NCBI GenBank assembly: GCA_944368975.1
Contig: CALVXI010000002.1
Span: 1-64,000 of the forward strand
DNA from: an uncultured Bacilli bacterium
GTDB taxonomy: Bacteria > Bacillota_I > Bacilli_A > RFN20 > CAG-826
Direction of reading: 5' to 3'
DNA: 64,000 nt
The notes under the pieces were generated by a model. It saw only the letters and a program-made list of their open reading frames with translations. It had not been told where the DNA came from and searched no databases. Shown piece by piece: positions 8,748 through 18,486 of this stretch. A program made the translations under genes and the position numbers. Position 1 is the stretch's first letter; every line of letters starts with the position of its first letter.

Positions 8748-9731
8748 ATGTGGATTTATTACTTATTATTGATTATAGCCGCTATATTCTTTGCAACTCA
8801 ATTTTACGTAACTAAAAAATACCAGTTGGTAAGAGGAGATTCAATTAAGAGTAGTTTACGGTTAATTTTATTAGCATATATTACTATTTCTATTTTCTTT
8901 TTATTTAAAGGTTTAATAACTTATAATTTTAATATCGAATTCTTCGATTTTTCTATTTTTACTTTTTTTATAGCATTTGGCTCAGCAATCGTAACACTAC
9001 TTTGCGTTTTGCTAGGGGTTAAAGTTTTAAAAATTGGTAATATGAGTCTTTATTCAATATTTATGCAGTTAGGAAGCATAATTTTGCCTACTATTGTTAG
9101 TTTGATATTTTATAATGAGACGTTAAATTGGATTAATTATTTAGGCTTAGCGATAATGGTTCTTTCATTATTTTTATCTTTTAATAAAAGCGAAGCGAAA
9201 ACAAATTTTAAAAGTATATTGCTTTATATAGCAATATTTCTATTAAATGGTTCAATTGGAATTTTCTTTACTATCCATCAGCATAATCCTCAATTAACGG
9301 CTGGGTATGATCCTACATTGAACGTGATAAATAATGATTTATTTATGTTTTGGTATGGGATTTGCATGGTTTTTTTAAGTTTTGTCACTTATTTAATTGT
9401 AAGATTTACTGATAAAAATAACGATATGCAATTTATAAAGACTAATGAATTTAATGAAGCAAAAAGTAAAACAAAAATTTTATTTATCGTTACTTTATTT
9501 GTTTTACCTATTATTTATGGGATTTGTAATGGCTTAGGAAATTATTTTATTGTATATAGTACTAGTCCTAATAGATTAATTAGTTCCGTTACTTATCCAA
9601 TAGTAAATGGTGGTTCAATTTTATTTTCTACTTTATACGGATTTATTCTTCTAAAAGAAAAAATAACAATTAAAAATATTATTCAAATTATCTTAATTAT
9701 TATTAGTCTAATACTTTTTATAGTTGTTTAA
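8748..9731 (+). CDS. EamA/DMT-type membrane transporter
   Basis: This 327-residue protein has about ten hydrophobic helices in two halves, as in the drug/metabolite transporter superfamily, with the typical Gly-, Asn- and Glu-containing end of the fourth and ninth helices (for example IFYNETLNW and LLKEKITIKN). It follows the GH3 gene by 3 nt with no ribosome site and is likely translationally coupled. By context it may move the sugar cleaved by the GH3 enzyme or export a product; glucose/ribose-porter relatives exist in this superfamily. The substrate is unknown. Confidence 0.65.
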   Translation: MWIYYLLLIIAAIFFATQFYVTKKYQLVRGDSIKSSLRLILLAYITISIFFLFKGLITYNFNIEFFDFSIFTFFIAFGSAIVTLLCVLLGVKVLKIGNMSLYSIFMQLGSIILPTIVSLIFYNETLNWINYLGLAIMVLSLFLSFNKSEAKTNFKSILLYIAIFLLNGSIGIFFTIHQHNPQLTAGYDPTLNVINNDLFMFWYGICMVFLSFVTYLIVRFTDKNNDMQFIKTNEFNEAKSKTKILFIVTLFVLPIIYGICNGLGNYFIVYSTSPNRLISSVTYPIVNGGSILFSTLYGFILLKEKITIKNIIQIILIIISLILFIVV

Positions 9732-9785
9732 ATATAGTTTATAAATTTACTTTTTTTTAATCGAAATGCGTTTATAATTTTACAT

Positions 9786-10769
9786 ATGAAAAATAAAGCA
9801 ACTGGTTTAAAAGAAATTGCGTTTGAATTAAATGTATCTGTAAATACAGTAAGTAGAGCCTTAAGGGATTGTGATGATATTAGTTCTCAAACAAAAGAAA
9901 AAGTAAGGAAAAAAGCTATTGAATTAGGATATTTATCTAATTCTACAGTTCAATTTCTTAAAAGAGATAATAGGCAATTAATTGCAATAATTTTAAATAA
10001 TTTTAAAAATGATTTCTTTGTCGAGATATGTGAAAAATTGGTTAAAAAAGCTATAAGTGAAAATTTTGATTTTACACTTGTTTATACTCCAAAAAAAGTA
10101 AATGTAGATGTAGTTAAGCAATGCATTTCTCAAAGAGTAGACGCTATAATTACTTTAATTGAAGTTGATGATGATGTCTTTAGTGTATGTAAATTAAATA
10201 ATATTGAATTAGTTGTTATTAATAAGCTAAATAGTAATAACAACGATGCTTGTGAAATTGCAACTAATAATATTATGGGTGGAAAAATCGCTGCTAATTT
10301 CTTATTTAGTAAAAAAATATACGATAATTTTTTATACATTGGTTTTGATAATAATATTAATTCTGAAGAAAGATATAAAGGCTTTAGTAGTGAATTAAAA
10401 CATTTATATAATGATAAGGAATTTTCTTTGATGTATCTAAATGCGAATGAAAATTTTGATGATGTTTTTATATATTTAGCTAAAAATTTTTATAATATTT
10501 TTACTTATAACGATGAAGTTGCTTATCACTTATTGAAATTAATTAATAAAACTGAAGATTTTCAATTTGTTAAAAATTTAAATCTAATAGGTTATGATGC
10601 TTTGAGCTTACATAATGATGGTTTTATAGATATAAACTCAATAGATTATGATTATGATTTAATCTGTGAGAAGGCTATAAATTATTTAAAATTGAAGTTT
10701 AAAGATTCAAATATTAAATTAAATAAGAAAACTGTTATAGATGTTAGATTACATACAAACTTACATTAA
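9786..10769 (+). CDS. LacI family transcriptional regulator
   Basis: This 327-residue repressor has the LacI DNA-binding head at 1-55 (GLKEIAFELNVSVNTVSRALRD) with the hinge GYL, then a periplasmic-binding-protein-like effector domain. It is a paralogue of the regulator at 22110. TATAAT at 9773-9778 ends 7 nt before the ATG and no ribosome site is present, indicating a leaderless mRNA. AATCGAAAT occurs just upstream (about 9760-9768) and again in the palindromic site at 10897-10922, so both the GH3 unit and the downstream operon may be its targets (inference). Confidence 0.88.
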   Translation: MKNKATGLKEIAFELNVSVNTVSRALRDCDDISSQTKEKVRKKAIELGYLSNSTVQFLKRDNRQLIAIILNNFKNDFFVEICEKLVKKAISENFDFTLVYTPKKVNVDVVKQCISQRVDAIITLIEVDDDVFSVCKLNNIELVVINKLNSNNNDACEIATNNIMGGKIAANFLFSKKIYDNFLYIGFDNNINSEERYKGFSSELKHLYNDKEFSLMYLNANENFDDVFIYLAKNFYNIFTYNDEVAYHLLKLINKTEDFQFVKNLNLIGYDALSLHNDGFIDINSIDYDYDLICEKAINYLKLKFKDSNIKLNKKTVIDVRLHTNLH

Positions 10770-10870
10770 ATTTACATTAATTTAAGATATATTAACATTA
10801 ATTAACATTAAAAATAAGTAATTCAACATTAAAAATGGCAATATTTTTTAAATTTAATGTATTTTAATGT
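10763..10870. repeat. Cluster of ACATTAA words
   Basis: ACATTAA occurs at 10763, 10774, 10795, 10805 and 10826, and inverted (TTAATGT) at 10854 and 10864, with one more direct copy at 10933. Several spacings are 10-11 bp, about one helical turn, which suggests a multi-site operator ahead of the glycan operon. In DNA this AT-rich some clustering could be chance. Confidence 0.5.
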
Positions 10871-10896
10871 TTTACCTAAAATTAATAATGCTTTGA

Positions 10897-10922
10897 AATC
10901 GAAATTAATTCGATTGCATCGA
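10897..10922 (+). promoter_or_regulatory. Candidate LacI-family operator
   Basis: Two overlapping palindromes: AATCGAA (10897-10903) with TTCGATT (10909-10915), and TCGAT (10910-10914) with ATCGA (10918-10922). They lie about 50 bp upstream of the -10 box of the glycan operon. Assignment to either LacI regulator is inference. Confidence 0.5.
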
Positions 10923-10970
10923 CTTTTTTTAAACATTAATTTTAATGAAATTTGTTTAACTTCGCTACTT

Positions 10971-10976
10971 TATAAT
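10971..10976 (+). promoter_or_regulatory. -10 box of the glycan operon
   Basis: A perfect TATAAT, with no good -35, lies 30 nt before the ATG at 11007. AAGGAG (10994-10999) is the ribosome site. An operator-dependent or activator-dependent promoter is plausible. Confidence 0.55.
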
Positions 10977-11006
10977 GAAATTAAAGAATAATCAAGGAGT
11001 AAAAAT

Positions 11007-13163
11007 ATGGCTAAATTCTTAAAAAAACTTGCTGTAATTAGTGCAATATCAATTCTTGGTTTAGGTGGGGTTATCAGTTCTTGTGATAATGAAACTCAAA
11101 CTATTACTAAGGATGAAATCACTAGTTTGACAATTAAGAATAAAGATTCTTTAATAAAAGAATGGTTTATAGGTGATAGTGATAGAATTATTGAATTAGA
11201 AGTTTCTCCAAGCAATGTTGATATTGAAGATAAAATTAATGATAATACAATCAAAATAACTAGTAGCAACAGTGATGTTATAAGTGTAAATGTTTTAACA
11301 TTGAAAGCTTTAAAAGTTGGAAAAGCTACAATTACAGTAGAGACAGGCTCAATTAAAGATAGTGTAGAAATTGAAGTTAAAGAAAAAGAAGTGCCAACAG
11401 AAGTTACATCTTTATCAATCGCTAATAAAGATGAATTAACAAAAGAATGGTTTGATAATGAAAGTAGTAGAGAATTAAAAATCAATTTTGAAGCTAATAA
11501 AGAAATTTCTTTAGATGATGCTTTAAAACAAGGTTTAATTTCAATTACTTCAAATAATACTTCTGTTATTGAAATTAATAAAACTACATTAAATGTTAAA
11601 GGCGTTGGTGATACTACAATCAGTGTTGTAAGCGGAAAATTAAGTGACTCTATTAATATATCAATTAAAGAGAAAATTTACGAAACACCTACCTTAGAAA
11701 TTGAAACTACTGAAACAAATGTTTTAGAAAACATTGAAGTGACATTGCCAGCTGCTACAAGTAGCGCTGATGGTGTTGATATTAGTGATAAAATTGTAAT
11801 TTCAGCCAATGATGAATCAGTTATTATTAATGAAGGTAAGGCAATTTTTACAAAAAACGGAACTTACGACATTACCTATAAAGTAACTAATCCAAATGAT
11901 GAAACTAAAGTGACTAGTAAAAATGTAACTTATACAGTTCACACAAATTGGGTAAAACAAGGTGAAGGCATGCAAAATGCTAATACAACCTATAATAATC
12001 CATTAACTGATAATCCAAGTTTATTGGATAAAGATGGAGGATGTGGTGTTACAGCTATAAATATTGAAGCTTCAGAATATTATTATTTTGAAACGACAAT
12101 TAAAGGACAAAATAGTAGTAATAGTAACTTCTATTTTGGATTAGCTCATTTGACTGATAGTCCTAGTTTAAATCAACGTTGGTTAGAATTTATGGTCGAA
12201 CCTTCCTCAAATGCTTTTAGAATTATCGAGCGTTATGGTTGGGGACAATTCTCAACAGTTGGTGGATACGAAAATATTAAAGCGAGATCTTGGTTTAATG
12301 ATTTAGATTATACTAACTTTAAAATGGCGATTGCTAGAGAAGGTGATGCTTTATATACATTTATTAACGATATATATGTTGGAACTTATTATAGTGGCGA
12401 TTTAAATGTTGCTACATTCCCTGGCATTATTTCTGTTGCTGATGGTGATCCAACACTTATGACTGAAGGAAGTGGTATCGAATATACAAATTTAGCAAAA
12501 GCTGAAGGACAAGCAGAAGTTAAAGATAAACTAGATTCTTTATTAGGTGTAGGAAGAGAAAAAACAATGCAAGGTTATGCAAGCGCTGGATGGTTTTCAG
12601 GATCAACAGCCTCTAATAGTTACATAAATTCTTATACTGAAGAAAAAGGAATTTCCTTAGACTACATCAAACAAACAGAGGACAAAAATAGCGCATTATT
12701 AACAAACTATGTTACTTTTAGTGGTGATTTTAGCATAAGTTTTGATTATATTCCAAAAGAATATGGCCCTGATGGAGCAATGTTTATCGAAATAAGAAAT
12801 ATGGTTGAATTTTGGGCAAGTGATTCCCCAATTATTGATTTAGGTGCTTGGTTTGATGGAGAAAGATATTTAGCCGATTCAACTAAAGATAAAGGCTGGC
12901 ATAGTGATTATGAAGGTTGGTCGTTTGATGAATTAGGAACTGATTTTACAAAAGGCGCTAAATATACTTTAGAAGCAAGATTTGATGAAATTGGTTATTG
13001 GATTTTCACATTAAAAATTCAATCTTTAGAAGATTCTTCAAAAGTATTAACAAAAGATGTTGAAATATATGATATTACAAAAGACGCAAAATTATTTGCC
13101 CAATGGAATAATATTAATATAACTGGTCAATATTCAAATATAACCTGGAGCTTAATTAAGTAA
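11007..13163 (+). CDS. Surface lipoprotein with Ig-like domains
   Basis: This 718-residue exported protein has a lipoprotein signal ending near ISSC (Cys26). Two BIG_2-like Ig domains follow (about 36-130 and 133-222), each containing an EWF motif and a TITVETGSIKDSV-type strand pattern, then a third beta domain (about 225-310). Two larger beta-rich regions (about 313-500 and 530-718), rich in Trp, Tyr and Gly, look like concanavalin/LamG-type folds. It is the first gene of the glycan operon, with a strong AAGGAG ribosome site. A role in binding polysaccharide at the cell surface is likely from context but not shown by a recognised catalytic motif. Confidence 0.65.
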   Translation: MAKFLKKLAVISAISILGLGGVISSCDNETQTITKDEITSLTIKNKDSLIKEWFIGDSDRIIELEVSPSNVDIEDKINDNTIKITSSNSDVISVNVLTLKALKVGKATITVETGSIKDSVEIEVKEKEVPTEVTSLSIANKDELTKEWFDNESSRELKINFEANKEISLDDALKQGLISITSNNTSVIEINKTTLNVKGVGDTTISVVSGKLSDSINISIKEKIYETPTLEIETTETNVLENIEVTLPAATSSADGVDISDKIVISANDESVIINEGKAIFTKNGTYDITYKVTNPNDETKVTSKNVTYTVHTNWVKQGEGMQNANTTYNNPLTDNPSLLDKDGGCGVTAINIEASEYYYFETTIKGQNSSNSNFYFGLAHLTDSPSLNQRWLEFMVEPSSNAFRIIERYGWGQFSTVGGYENIKARSWFNDLDYTNFKMAIAREGDALYTFINDIYVGTYYSGDLNVATFPGIISVADGDPTLMTEGSGIEYTNLAKAEGQAEVKDKLDSLLGVGREKTMQGYASAGWFSGSTASNSYINSYTEEKGISLDYIKQTEDKNSALLTNYVTFSGDFSISFDYIPKEYGPDGAMFIEIRNMVEFWASDSPIIDLGAWFDGERYLADSTKDKGWHSDYEGWSFDELGTDFTKGAKYTLEARFDEIGYWIFTLKIQSLEDSSKVLTKDVEIYDITKDAKLFAQWNNINITGQYSNITWSLIK

Positions 13164-13170
13164 AAAAAGT

Positions 13171-13186
13171 GGAGTTTTGCAAGGTT
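13171..13186 (+). repeat. Dispersed 3'-end repeat, copy A
   Basis: GGAGTTTTGCAAGGTT is the same element as at 39215, 47741, 50187, 51905, 55719, 57612 and 62162. Here it fills the gap between two operon genes and supplies the AAGG just before the ATG at 13187. Confidence 0.6.
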
Positions 13187-15022
13187 ATGAAGAAAAAAAT
13201 ATTATATTTATCATTACTTTCTATTATAGGAACAACACTTATTGGATGTGATAACAATAATAATAAGACTGAATTTACTTTTACCTATAATGTTAATTAT
13301 GAAGGTGGAGAAAATAGAGTTGAAACTATAAAAAGAGGTAATAAAGCTCAAAATTGGGAGATTAGAAGAAGCGGATTTGAGTTTCTTGGTTGGTATGATA
13401 GTTCTAGCTTAGATAATTTATTTAATTTTGATACTCCAATTGAAAAAGATACAACTGTATATGCAGGTTGGAAAGAAGAAGTTATATCAGAAACGGTAAC
13501 GGTTACATTTGATTATAGTTTTAACGATGTAACTAATATTAGCAGAGTTTCTTTAACTAGTGGTGATACTTTATTAGAAGATTTTGCACCAGTTGTTGAA
13601 AGATTAGGCTATGAAGTTGAAGGATGGTATTTAGATAATACGTACAAAAATAAGTTCAATTTTAGTGAAGATGTTGTTACTGAAGATATAACTTTATATG
13701 CTAATTATGAATCAACTGCTAATTTTGAATATAATGAGGATGGATCAATTAAATTTGAAAATGTTACTTTTAATTTTGCTGTAAATAATGATTTAGGTGG
13801 ATTAGAAAGTGCATTTAATAAATTAGTTGTTCAATTTAACAAAGAGCATAGAGGAGAGATACTTGTTAGATTAGTTGACAATGATACGACTTCTAATAGT
13901 GAAATAACTGCTAAATTACATCAGACAGAAAGCTTTAATGAAACTCATACAGATTATCACAATATGGATGAAGTTTTAGATTTAGCTAATATCGAATTTA
14001 ATAAAGAAGATTATTACGAATATCAAATTCAAGATAATTATTTTGAAGGCAGATTAAAAACATTACCTTTAGGAAGCTGGGTACCACATATTGTATATAA
14101 CAAAGCTTTATTAGATGAGTTTAATAATAGTGTTATCCCTTCTTCATTTGATGAATTTAATAGTCTTGCTAGAAAAATAACTGAAGCTAAAAAAACTGAT
14201 TCAAATTGGTATGGTGCAGTCACAGCTGACGCTGATTGGAATTTTACAGAAATTACAGGTAATTGTGCATATATTCAAAATGATTCACCTCATTATTATT
14301 TAAATAATGAGAATGAACTTGTTTGTGATTGGAATAATATTGAAAACGGTGGACAAGAAAAAGCTCTTAATGCTTTAAAATCTCTATATACTTATTTTGG
14401 TGAAAATAAAAATGATCTTCAAATTGGAAAGCGTGAAGGAACTTATGATGGAGAAGGAATGCCTGGTTTATCAGCGGTTGGAAGTGGCAATGCCTTATTT
14501 GGATTAGTTGGTACGCCTGGAGCTAGAGATTATTACAAGTCTACTGCTGGAGTAAGTGATGCTAATTTAGATACAAAGCTTGGGATAATTCCATTAAGTA
14601 ATTTCTTTGCTATTGATAAAGATAATCCAAATGCAAGTAAGATTTTTGTTAAAGGATATTCTTATGGTGTAACTGCTAGTGGCCCTGAGGATTTATATAA
14701 AAAAGCAGCTGCTGGCGTATTCGGTGATTATTTAACGAAAAATCTTGCTCAAATTGCAGGGGAAATTTGGATGTATCCAGCAAATAAGACACAAATAGAA
14801 AATGCAACATTTAGAAATAGCGATGCCTTTAAATACTATTTACAATATTTTGGGAATCCTGAAAACTTCTTTACTTTACCAGGTACAAAAAATGAATACA
14901 GTATTTTTAACTATACAATGGAAACATTGATTCTAAATTTATTTGTAAATGAAAATTATGATGAAGCGGCATTTAAAGAAATTTTAAATACTTCTTCAAG
15001 TAGTATTAACGCTTTATTGTAG
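13187..15022 (+). CDS. Solute-binding lipoprotein with two InlB-type repeats
   Basis: I chose ATG 13187 over an upstream GTG (13169) because it gives a clean lipoprotein signal, MKKKILYL to LIGC (Cys21). Two InlB B-repeat/Listeria-Bacteroides repeat modules follow (about 27-100 and 103-175), each with a GW or GWY core and a final ADVTLYA-like strand (TTVYAGW, ITLYANY). The remainder is a family-1 solute-binding protein. Binding proteins rarely carry such N-terminal adhesion-type modules; they may act as a spacer or as a glycan contact. It is one of two binding proteins in this operon and probably serves the permeases at 18487-20344. Confidence 0.75.
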   Translation: MKKKILYLSLLSIIGTTLIGCDNNNNKTEFTFTYNVNYEGGENRVETIKRGNKAQNWEIRRSGFEFLGWYDSSSLDNLFNFDTPIEKDTTVYAGWKEEVISETVTVTFDYSFNDVTNISRVSLTSGDTLLEDFAPVVERLGYEVEGWYLDNTYKNKFNFSEDVVTEDITLYANYESTANFEYNEDGSIKFENVTFNFAVNNDLGGLESAFNKLVVQFNKEHRGEILVRLVDNDTTSNSEITAKLHQTESFNETHTDYHNMDEVLDLANIEFNKEDYYEYQIQDNYFEGRLKTLPLGSWVPHIVYNKALLDEFNNSVIPSSFDEFNSLARKITEAKKTDSNWYGAVTADADWNFTEITGNCAYIQNDSPHYYLNNENELVCDWNNIENGGQEKALNALKSLYTYFGENKNDLQIGKREGTYDGEGMPGLSAVGSGNALFGLVGTPGARDYYKSTAGVSDANLDTKLGIIPLSNFFAIDKDNPNASKIFVKGYSYGVTASGPEDLYKKAAAGVFGDYLTKNLAQIAGEIWMYPANKTQIENATFRNSDAFKYYLQYFGNPENFFTLPGTKNEYSIFNYTMETLILNLFVNENYDEAAFKEILNTSSSSINALL

Positions 15023-15029
15023 GATTATT

Positions 15030-16997
15030 ATGAAAATTAAAAATTGTTTATTATTATCATTAGGTCTTTTATCAATAGGTTTAGTTTCTTGTGGACCAAA
15101 AGAAAGCGATAATCCAGTTAAGGAAACTAATAAATGGAGTATTTCGTCACCTGATAATAAAGTTAATATCGAAGTAAATTTAAATAACGATGGCGAAATT
15201 CATTATAGTGTTAAGAAAAATAATACAGCTATTGTCGAAGATTCTAAATTAGGTATTGATAGTGATGTAGCTAATCTTCATAGTGGACTTACTTTTGTAG
15301 AGAAAAAAGAAAGTACATTAAACTTTGAATATGAGGCCATTAGTGGAAAGGAATCCTTGGTTAAAAGTAGTTCAAATGAATTACGTTTAACATTCAGAGA
15401 ATACTATTATTATATCGATGTGGTTTTTAGAGCATATAGTGATGGCTATGCGTTTAGATATGAAATTTATAAAAATGATGATAGCAATGAAGAAATCATA
15501 ATATTAGATGAATTAACTGAATTTAATTTGCCTGATAAATCTGCAACTTATGCAATGCCTTATGTGTCTAGTACTTCCAATGGAGACACATTTAGTTACG
15601 AGGATTATTATAACTATCGTAGAAGCGATCGTTTACAAGATTTAAAAATATCAATGCCATTTTTATATGAAGCTGGGAATGATATGTATAGCTTAATCAC
15701 TGAAAGTGAATTAATAGGCAGTAATTATATTGGCTCATTTTTAGAAAGCGATGAGAATGGAACATTAAAAACGATTCCTGCACCAGCTGGAGGTAGTGAT
15801 ACTACTTATAATGTGCCATTACCTTTTAAATCACCATGGAGAATAGGTATTTCAGGTTCATTAAAGGAAATAGTTGAGTCAAATTTAGTAGAAGAGGTCT
15901 ATGGTGATGTTGAATATTGGAAGCCTGATAATTATGATGAATTAACTAAAGAAGAGCAGGAAATCTATAATTATGATTGGGTTACACCTGGAGTTAGTGC
16001 ATGGAGCTGGTTAGTTTATAATGGCGTAAGAGGTCAAAACGATTGGGACTTACAATATGAATATGTAGATTTAGCAAGTGAAATGGGTTGGAAACGGACA
16101 ATTTTAGATGGTGGTTGGGATACTGCATTAAATCCTTCAACCTTAACTGAATTTGTTAATTATGCTAATTCTAAAGGTGTAAAAGTAATGGTTTGGTGTC
16201 ATGCTTTAAATAAATTTGATACATACGAAAAAAGAGTAAGTCAACTTGATCAATATGCTCGTTTTGGAATTGAAGGTATTAAAGTAGATTTCTTTGATGG
16301 ACAAGAAAAAACAACAAACGCAACTTTCCAAATGGAAGATCAAGAAACTCTTGAATTGTATGAGAGTTTATATCAATTATGTGCTGAAAGGAAAATGGTT
16401 GTTAATTGCCATGGTTCTAATAAACCAACAGGAGAAAGAAGGATTTATCCTAATGTTATAAATAGAGAAGCTATAAGAGGTAATGAATTTAAAACAATTA
16501 ATACATCGCAAACTACTTTATTACCTTTTATTCGTGGAGTAGTTGGTCCTAGTGACTTTACACCTGTGTCTAAGCCTTTAAGAAGTGGAATAACAATGGG
16601 TCAACAAATAGCTTTATGTATATTACTTGAAAGCGGAAGTCCTTCAATGGCTGATTATAGTGAAAATTATCTAAACCAACCTACAACTGAATTTTACAAA
16701 AATTTACCTGCTTCTTGGGATGAAACTTTATTTATTGGCGGAGATTTGGAGAGCCATTGCGTTATAGCTAGAAGAAAAGGAAGTGAATGGTGGTTGGGTG
16801 GTAATACCATTGATGAAATGGATATTAATATTAATTTTGATTTCTTAGGCGAAGGAAAATTTAAAGCTTATATTTATGAAGACGGTGAAGATGCTTCTTC
16901 AGTAAATGTAAAAGAAACTGAGATTACTAAAGAATCTAATATAGATATTAAAATGAAAGAAAATGGTGGCTTTGCCATAAGAATTGTGAGGGAATAA
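15030..16997 (+). CDS. GH97 lipoprotein, alpha-galactosidase-type
   Basis: This 655-residue enzyme is exported and lipid-anchored (signal ending LVSC, Cys21). It shows the GH97 order: N-terminal beta-sandwich (WSISSPDNKVNIEV), a catalytic TIM barrel (TPGVSAWSW, TILDGGWD, KVMVWCHA, GIKVDFFDGQ) and a C-terminal beta domain. The Asp in KVDFFD (Asp420) matches the nucleophile of retaining GH97 alpha-galactosidases, whereas inverting SusB-type alpha-glucosidases use two Glu instead. GH97 is mainly known from Bacteroidota, so its place in an AT-rich Firmicutes operon may reflect transfer. It would trim glycans outside the cell before uptake. Confidence 0.85.
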   Translation: MKIKNCLLLSLGLLSIGLVSCGPKESDNPVKETNKWSISSPDNKVNIEVNLNNDGEIHYSVKKNNTAIVEDSKLGIDSDVANLHSGLTFVEKKESTLNFEYEAISGKESLVKSSSNELRLTFREYYYYIDVVFRAYSDGYAFRYEIYKNDDSNEEIIILDELTEFNLPDKSATYAMPYVSSTSNGDTFSYEDYYNYRRSDRLQDLKISMPFLYEAGNDMYSLITESELIGSNYIGSFLESDENGTLKTIPAPAGGSDTTYNVPLPFKSPWRIGISGSLKEIVESNLVEEVYGDVEYWKPDNYDELTKEEQEIYNYDWVTPGVSAWSWLVYNGVRGQNDWDLQYEYVDLASEMGWKRTILDGGWDTALNPSTLTEFVNYANSKGVKVMVWCHALNKFDTYEKRVSQLDQYARFGIEGIKVDFFDGQEKTTNATFQMEDQETLELYESLYQLCAERKMVVNCHGSNKPTGERRIYPNVINREAIRGNEFKTINTSQTTLLPFIRGVVGPSDFTPVSKPLRSGITMGQQIALCILLESGSPSMADYSENYLNQPTTEFYKNLPASWDETLFIGGDLESHCVIARRKGSEWWLGGNTIDEMDININFDFLGEGKFKAYIYEDGEDASSVNVKETEITKESNIDIKMKENGGFAIRIVRE

Positions 16998-17000
16998 AAT

Positions 17001-18482
17001 ATGAAAAAGAGAACTATTTTAATATGTGGGTTATTAGCACTTACTTTAGCAAGTTGCGATACTAACCCATATGATGATCCTATTGGTGGTGGAGGAGGAA
17101 ACAATGGATCAATTACTGATCCTTGGTGGACTACTGAAGGAGAATTAGCTTTTGATGGAGACGGAAATGTAGTTTTAGATGAAGTTGATATTCATATTAC
17201 TACCGTTGTTAATGGTGATGATTATGCTAAGTTTCAAGACATTGTTAGCGATTTTAATAGAGAATATCGTGGGCAAATTAATGTAACAACTGATACAGTT
17301 AACCAAGTTGGTTTTGAACAAGCAGTTGCTAATAGAATAAATCAAAATTCAAACGCTCCAGATTTAATTATGTCTCATCAAAAAGGACATAAATCGTTCG
17401 CAAATAGCAAACTTATTCAACCTTTTAATGAGATTTTTGATGAGTTGAATATTGACTTTAGTTATGATAATTTTGCGTCCAATATTTCAAGTTATGCTAA
17501 TTTAGATTATGAAGATTATTACTTTGATGTTCCAATTGATGCTCAAAGTATGGTTATTTATTATAATAAAGATATTTTGAAAAAGTATTCGGAAGATGGA
17601 AGCTTACCAACAAATAGAGAAGAATTCTTTGCTTTATGTAGAGAAGCTCAAGAAGGAGAAAGAAAAACAAATAAAAGTTTTAATGCAGTAGCATTAAATA
17701 CAGAAGAAGAATTTTTCTTCTGGTACATTTGGGGCACAGCTTTAGCACAAAATGGAGCTACATTCTATAATCCTGAAACTTATAAAGTTGAATGGACCGA
17801 ACCTAATAATTTACAAGCTTTCAAAAATGCATTAAATAGCATTAGAGAATTTTTCTATAGTGACGAACCAATTAGTATTTATGGTCAAAATTTAGATTCA
17901 ACTAATAATGCATTTTTTAATGATAATGCCTTATTTTTATTCAGTTTACCTTGGAGCGCTGATACTATTTTCTTGGGTTATGGTCAAAATCATTCAGGGT
18001 TAAGTGAAAGCCAAATTAAAGAAGAAAAAATTGGGGCATTTAATACTTCAAGAATGTTTGCTTTAGATCAAAGCAGCCCTAATGCTACAAAAATTTATGG
18101 TGATAGTCACGCATTTGCCTTAAGTAAAACAGTTACTGATATTAATAAAAAAGCTGCATGTGCAATATTTGTAAATTATTTTACAAATAATGTAGATGTT
18201 GGTATCGATTGGGCTGAAGCCGGACATATTAGTGTTTCAAATGCGATAAGTAGCAATAAAGAATATCAAGATTCTTTCTTTGTTGATAACTACATTAATA
18301 ATTTTTATCCAAACATTAACGATTTTGTAACAGCAGGCAACACACCATATTTTGATGTCACATTTGATGATGGAGTCTATGCCATTGCTAATACTTTATT
18401 GCGAGAAGAAACCGATAGAAAAGATGCAAGTACAATCGCATCAATTCAAACTGATGTTAACGATTTAATCGATATGTTATAA
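17001..18482 (+). CDS. Solute-binding lipoprotein of the sugar ABC transporter
   Basis: This 493-residue protein has a lipoprotein signal ending LASC (Cys19), a Gly-rich tether (GGGGG) and a family-1 binding-protein body (VDIHITTVVNGDDYAKFQDIV, YYNKDIL, GDSHAFALSK). It lies directly before the two permease genes, the classic order, so it is the best candidate for the cognate receptor. It is 3 nt after the GH97 stop. Together with the proteins at 3699 and 13187 the region has three binding proteins but one permease pair. Confidence 0.88.
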   Translation: MKKRTILICGLLALTLASCDTNPYDDPIGGGGGNNGSITDPWWTTEGELAFDGDGNVVLDEVDIHITTVVNGDDYAKFQDIVSDFNREYRGQINVTTDTVNQVGFEQAVANRINQNSNAPDLIMSHQKGHKSFANSKLIQPFNEIFDELNIDFSYDNFASNISSYANLDYEDYYFDVPIDAQSMVIYYNKDILKKYSEDGSLPTNREEFFALCREAQEGERKTNKSFNAVALNTEEEFFFWYIWGTALAQNGATFYNPETYKVEWTEPNNLQAFKNALNSIREFFYSDEPISIYGQNLDSTNNAFFNDNALFLFSLPWSADTIFLGYGQNHSGLSESQIKEEKIGAFNTSRMFALDQSSPNATKIYGDSHAFALSKTVTDINKKAACAIFVNYFTNNVDVGIDWAEAGHISVSNAISSNKEYQDSFFVDNYINNFYPNINDFVTAGNTPYFDVTFDDGVYAIANTLLREETDRKDASTIASIQTDVNDLIDML

Positions 18483-18486
18483 ATAT

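Noticed and set aside
13169..13186. GTG start for the InlB-repeat binding protein
   Set aside because: It would add six residues before the signal peptide and is formed by the dispersed repeat; ATG 13187 gives a clean lipoprotein signal.
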